From the NCBI GenBank assembly GCA_003164375.1, contig PLTE01000376.1, forward strand, positions 6,423 to 13,478: a stretch of DNA of 7,056 nt, written 5' to 3'. This DNA comes from Hyphomicrobiales bacterium. GTDB lineage: Bacteria; Pseudomonadota; Alphaproteobacteria; Rhizobiales; Xanthobacteraceae. The notes beneath the pieces are model-generated. The model ran no database searches. It was not told the origin of the DNA and saw only the letters and a program-made list of their open reading frames with translations. The position numbers and the translations under genes are program-made. Of this stretch, positions 4,255 through 7,056 are shown one piece after another. Positions within the stretch are counted from its first letter, which is position 1. Each line of letters starts with the position of its first letter.

Positions 4255-5150
4255 AGCCTGGCATGACCATATCGTGCATCGGCCACGTCGGCGCGCTGGT
4301 ATGGGGGCTCGTCGCAATCTCGGCGCAGCCTTTGAACTCTCCTGCGGTCGAGTCGCTGCCGGTTTCTTTCATTTCCGAGAAGGACTTCACGCAACTCACC
4401 CAGGGCGCCAAGAACGCGCCGCAATTGAAAATCCCTGACCTGAAGCCGCTCGCCGACAAAGTGGACACACCGAAGGCGGTCGATCAGCTCGCTCCAAAGA
4501 TTGCTGACAAACCGGCCATCACGACCGACTCGAGCAAGCCCAAACCGGAACCGAAGGCGGATCCGAAACCCGATCCGAAGCAAGCGGACAAAGCCGATAA
4601 GCCGAAGACGCCTGACTACAAGCCCGATCAGATCGCCGATCTGTTGAAGAAGGACGCGGCCAAGACTCCGGCAAAGCCGGATGACTCCACGCCGCAAAAG
4701 ACGGCGCAGAATTCTCCCAAATTCGACGCCAATCAGGTTGCCGAACTGCTCGATAAACGCGAGCCGCAGCGTCAGATCGCGGCCGCCGAGACGCTTAACA
4801 GCTTGGCTAATCTCGGCGCTGCGAGCGGCGCGCCAGGCGCACAATTGTCGCAAAGCGAGATCGATGCGTTGCGTGCGCGGCTGAGCCAGTGCTGGAGCCC
4901 GCCGCCCGGCGTCGATGCTACGACGAAGATCCATGTTTCTCTTCGGGTGCTGCTCAAACCGGACGGTTCGCTCGCGCGAGAACCGGTGCTGGTCGAGGCG
5001 TCGGCATCGGCGTTGGGACCCGCGTTGGCCGAGAGCGCGGAGCGTGCGCTGATGCTATGTCAGCCGTTCACCATGCTCAGGCGGGAGCATTACGATCAGT
5101 GGAAAGACCTTCAACTCGACTTCGATCCTCACGAGCTGCTTGGCGGCTGA
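4251..5150 (+). CDS. tolA: TolA, energy-transducing inner-membrane-anchored protein
   Basis: This is a 299-residue protein with the three-part TolA plan. The N-terminal membrane anchor (about 5-25) carries S8-x3-H12, the SxxxH motif with which TolA and TonB contact their TolQR/ExbBD motors. Residues about 65-200 form a Lys/Pro/Asp-rich periplasmic linker, much shorter and less helical than the E. coli one. It contains two related motifs, 'YKPDQIADLLKK' (123-134) and 'FDANQVAELLDK' (158-169). Residues about 200-299 are the C-terminal domain ('EIDALRARLSQCWSPPPG' to 'WKDLQLDFDP') that reaches TolB and Pal. Its C214 and C270 could form a disulfide. AGGG at 4241-4244 serves the ATG, which overlaps the tolR stop. 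Sequence conservation in TolA is low, so the name rests on architecture and position. Confidence 0.94.
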   Translation: MKPGMTISCIGHVGALVWGLVAISAQPLNSPAVESLPVSFISEKDFTQLTQGAKNAPQLKIPDLKPLADKVDTPKAVDQLAPKIADKPAITTDSSKPKPEPKADPKPDPKQADKADKPKTPDYKPDQIADLLKKDAAKTPAKPDDSTPQKTAQNSPKFDANQVAELLDKREPQRQIAAAETLNSLANLGAASGAPGAQLSQSEIDALRARLSQCWSPPPGVDATTKIHVSLRVLLKPDGSLAREPVLVEASASALGPALAESAERALMLCQPFTMLRREHYDQWKDLQLDFDPHELLGG

Positions 5151-5170
5151 ACCAGACGAATTGAAACACC

Positions 5171-6511
5171 ATGACGCTTTGGCACAGACAGAATATTGCA
5201 ATGACACGCCGGCGTGCGCTTGCGCTCGGCGCCGCCGCCGGCGGCTTGACGCTTTTGCCGCGCTACGCCGCCGCGCAGACACACGTCGAGATTTCCGGGG
5301 GCAATTTCCAGCCGCTGCCGATCGCGATCCCGAAATTCGTCGGCGGCGCTCCGACCGATAGCGACACCGCGGCGGGAGTGAGCCAGATCATCGCCGCAAA
5401 CCTGCAAAGGAGCGGCCTGTTCGCTCCGATCGATCCCGCCGCCTATATCGAAACCATCTCCAGCGTCGACGCCGTGCCGCGGTTCCCTGATTGGCGCACC
5501 ATCAACGCGCAAGCGCTGGTTACCGGCGGCGTCACTCAGCAGAGCGACGGGCGTCTGAAGGCGGAATTCCGGCTGTGGGACGTGCTCGCCGGTCAGCAAC
5601 TCGCCGGCCAGCAATATTTCACCACCCCCGACAATTGGCGCCGCATCGCGCACATCATCTCGGATGCGATCTACGAGCGGCTCACCGGCGATAAGGGCTA
5701 TTTCGATAGCCGCGTCGTGTTCATCGACGAGACCGGTCCGGCGGAGCGCCGCATCAAGCGGCTCGCCATCATGGATCAGGACGGCGCCAATGTGCGCTAT
5801 CTCACGCGCGGCGACGATCTGGTGGTGACGCCGCGCTTTTCGCCCAATTCGCAGGAGCTGACCTATATGGCCTTCGGCTCCGAGGACCCGCGCGTGCTGC
5901 TGCTCAACATCGACACCGGCCAGCGCGAAGTGGTGGGCAATTTCCCCGGCATGACCTTCTCGCCGCGCTTTTCGCCGGATGGCCAGCGCGTTGTCATGTC
6001 GCTGGAGCAGAACGGCGTCGCCAATATCTATTCGATGGACCTGCACTCGCGCACCACGACGCGGCTGACCGATTCCGCCGCCATCGACACCTCGCCCTCC
6101 TATGCGCCGGATGGGTCGCGCATCGTGTTCGAGAGCGATCGCGGCGGCACGCAGCAGATTTACATGATGAGCGCGGGCGGCGGCGCAGCCAACCGGCTTT
6201 CCTTCGGCGAGGGCCGCTATTCCACGCCGGTCTGGTCGCCCAGGGGCGATTATATCGCCTTCACGCGCCAGGGCGGCGGCGGCTTCGCCATTGGCGTGAT
6301 GAAGCCGGACGGAACCGGCGAGCGCATCCTGACCGAGGGCTTCCACAACGAGGGCCCGACCTGGGCGCCCAATGGCCTTTACCTGATGTTTTTCCGCAAT
6401 GGCGGCGGCGGCTCGAAAATTTTCATGGTCGATATTTTCGGGCGCGGCGAATTCCCTGTGCCGAACCCCAGTTTCGCCTCGGACCCCACCTGGAGCCCGC
6501 TGCTCGGCTGA
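5171..6511 (+). CDS. tolB: TolB, periplasmic beta-propeller protein of the Tol-Pal system
   Basis: This is a 446-residue protein (436 from the alternative start at 5201); E. coli TolB has 430. The signal peptide reads 'MTRRRALALGAAAGGLTLLP' then 'RYAAA|Q'. It has adjacent arginines before a weakly hydrophobic, Ala/Gly-rich core, as in Tat signals. The TolB N-terminal domain covers about 37-175. A six-bladed propeller follows (176-446), marked by 'PRFSPNSQE' (221), 'PRFSPDGQR' (265), 'PSYAPDGSR' (309), 'PVWSPRGDY' (353), 'PTWAPNGLY' (396) and 'PTWSPLLG' (439). TolB binds Pal and the TolA C-terminus in the periplasm. The start is uncertain: neither ATG has a clear Shine-Dalgarno sequence, 5171 gives a 20-bp gap after tolA, and 5201 gives a tighter signal peptide. 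Confidence 0.97.
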   Translation: MTLWHRQNIAMTRRRALALGAAAGGLTLLPRYAAAQTHVEISGGNFQPLPIAIPKFVGGAPTDSDTAAGVSQIIAANLQRSGLFAPIDPAAYIETISSVDAVPRFPDWRTINAQALVTGGVTQQSDGRLKAEFRLWDVLAGQQLAGQQYFTTPDNWRRIAHIISDAIYERLTGDKGYFDSRVVFIDETGPAERRIKRLAIMDQDGANVRYLTRGDDLVVTPRFSPNSQELTYMAFGSEDPRVLLLNIDTGQREVVGNFPGMTFSPRFSPDGQRVVMSLEQNGVANIYSMDLHSRTTTRLTDSAAIDTSPSYAPDGSRIVFESDRGGTQQIYMMSAGGGAANRLSFGEGRYSTPVWSPRGDYIAFTRQGGGGFAIGVMKPDGTGERILTEGFHNEGPTWAPNGLYLMFFRNGGGGSKIFMVDIFGRGEFPVPNPSFASDPTWSPLLG

Positions 6512-6713
6512 TTTTGCCCAAAAAGCCCGCAATTCGAACGATTTGCAGGCCTTTCGCCGCAATCTGGCCAAGAACCCTTTGTTAACCATGTCGGCAATCG
6601 AGCGAAGGCGATTGACGTTGTTCAGGGTTCGTCAAGGTTACGAAAACCTTCGCTTAATGATTGGCGGCGTAGGACTGACACCAACAGTCCCGTCAGCCAC
6701 AGGAGCGCGTCGG
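6512..6713. promoter_or_regulatory. tolB-pal intergenic region with overlapping inverted repeats, possible pal promoter
   Basis: These 202 bp contain no gene. TTGACG (6612-6617) resembles a -35 box, but no good -10 follows at 16-18 bp. CTTAAT (6653-6658) resembles a -10, but the bases 17 bp upstream of it are only CGTCAA. Several short inverted repeats overlap: TTGACG/CGTCAA (6612-6617, 6630-6635), TTCGT/ACGAA (6628-6632, 6640-6644) and AAGGTT/AACCTT (6634-6639, 6645-6650). There is no clear terminator with a T-run after tolB. The spacing suggests pal has its own promoter in addition to read-through from tolQRAB. Confidence 0.4.
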
Positions 6714-7056
6714 ATGAAGGTTTTGGCCAAGAATAATGGAATGAAATTCGCGGCGGTCCTCGTTGCGGCTCTGGCTCTGGGCGCCTGCGCCAAGAACCCA
6801 ACCGACATGGACGGTCTCGACGGTCGCGGCGGCCCCGGCGCGGCGCGCCCCGGCTCGACCCAGGATTTCGTCGTCAATGTCGGCGATCGCGTCTTCTTCG
6901 ACAGCGATTCCTCGGAAATCAACGCCACCGGCCAGACCACGCTCGACAAGCAGTCCCGCTGGCTGAACCAATATGGCAATTACGCCTTCACCATCGAAGG
7001 CCATGCCGACGAGCGCGGCACCCGCGAATATAATTTCGCGCTCGGCGCCCGCCGCG
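6714..7056 (+). CDS. pal: Pal, peptidoglycan-associated outer-membrane lipoprotein, 3' end missing
   Basis: 114 residues are visible before the window edge; the family is usually about 160-180 long. The lipoprotein signal peptide ends in the lipobox L-G-A-C with C25 as the lipidated residue. A Gly/Pro-rich spacer (33-48) follows. The OmpA-like peptidoglycan-binding domain begins about residue 50 ('VGDRVFFDSDSSEINATG') and includes 'IEGHADERGTREYNFALGARR', where the HAD aspartate and a following arginine normally hold diaminopimelate. Pal anchors the outer membrane to peptidoglycan and is the load on which the TolQRA motor and TolB act. The ATG at 6714 has AGGAG (6701-6705) at 8-bp spacing, the best ribosome-binding site in the window and fitting for an abundant lipoprotein. 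Confidence 0.97.
   Translation, partial: MKVLAKNNGMKFAAVLVAALALGACAKNPTDMDGLDGRGGPGAARPGSTQDFVVNVGDRVFFDSDSSEINATGQTTLDKQSRWLNQYGNYAFTIEGHADERGTREYNFALGARR

Noticed and set aside
5129..6589. 486-codon open frame on the minus strand opposite tolB
   Set aside because: It lies antisense to a clear tolB, its composition is the Arg/His/Ala/Gly mix typical of antisense frames in GC-rich codon-biased DNA, and I see no family motifs or ribosome-binding site.
6578..6590. TTAACC half-site near the tolB-pal gap as a second CtrA box
   Set aside because: There is no TTAA seven bases away on either side, so it is at best a half-site.
1..7056. CRISPR arrays, tRNA/rRNA genes, insertion sequences, attachment sites
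   Set aside because: I found no regularly spaced repeat-spacer pattern, cloverleaf or tRNA end motif, transposase gene, or terminal inverted/target-site repeats bounding the phyH/tetR/DUF2852 block.

Overview
The window looks like chromosomal DNA from a GC-rich alphaproteobacterium, most likely of the order Hyphomicrobiales (Rhizobiales). The reasons are the TolQ/R/A/B/Pal sequence types (a short Lys/Pro/Asp-rich TolA linker and an 'RLSQCW.PPP' TolA C-terminal domain), a DUF2852 protein (a family I know mainly from this group), and a perfect CtrA-type box (TTAA-N7-TTAA). I cannot name a genus from sequence alone.

Layout, left to right. Positions 1-357 (+) are the 3' part of ybgC, the acyl-CoA thioesterase gene usually found beside the tol genes. 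Positions 354-1412 (-) encode a phytanoyl-CoA dioxygenase (PhyH) family protein whose stop codon overlaps that of ybgC. Divergent from it, 1504-2139 (+) encodes a TetR/AcrR-family repressor with a WHG-type C-terminal domain. It is followed by 2224-2682 (+), a small DUF2852 membrane protein. A 386-bp gene-free leader (2683-3068) holds a strong hairpin, a CtrA-type box, a long-range inverted repeat and a 13-bp tandem repeat. The rest is tolQ (3069-3785), tolR (3796-4254), tolA (4251-5150), tolB (5171-6511) and pal (6714 to the window edge), all on +. Gaps of 10, -4 and 20 bp join tolQRAB, and 202 bp separate tolB from pal.

How the genes work together. TolQ, TolR and TolA form the inner-membrane, proton-motive-force-driven motor. 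It acts through periplasmic TolB on the outer-membrane lipoprotein Pal, keeping the envelope layers together and constricting them at division. In this genome ybgC is separated from tolQ by a 2.7-kb phyH/tetR/DUF2852 block.

The most interesting signal is a pair of near-identical 19-bp palindromes, ATGTAAA-N5-TTTACAT. One overlaps the tetR start codon. The other sits just downstream of a perfect TTGACA -35 element before the DUF2852 gene. This predicts a self-contained regulon in which the TetR protein represses itself and the DUF2852 membrane protein, and possibly influences phyH. The second signal of note is the CtrA-type box upstream of tolQ, which suggests cell-cycle control of the Tol-Pal machine.
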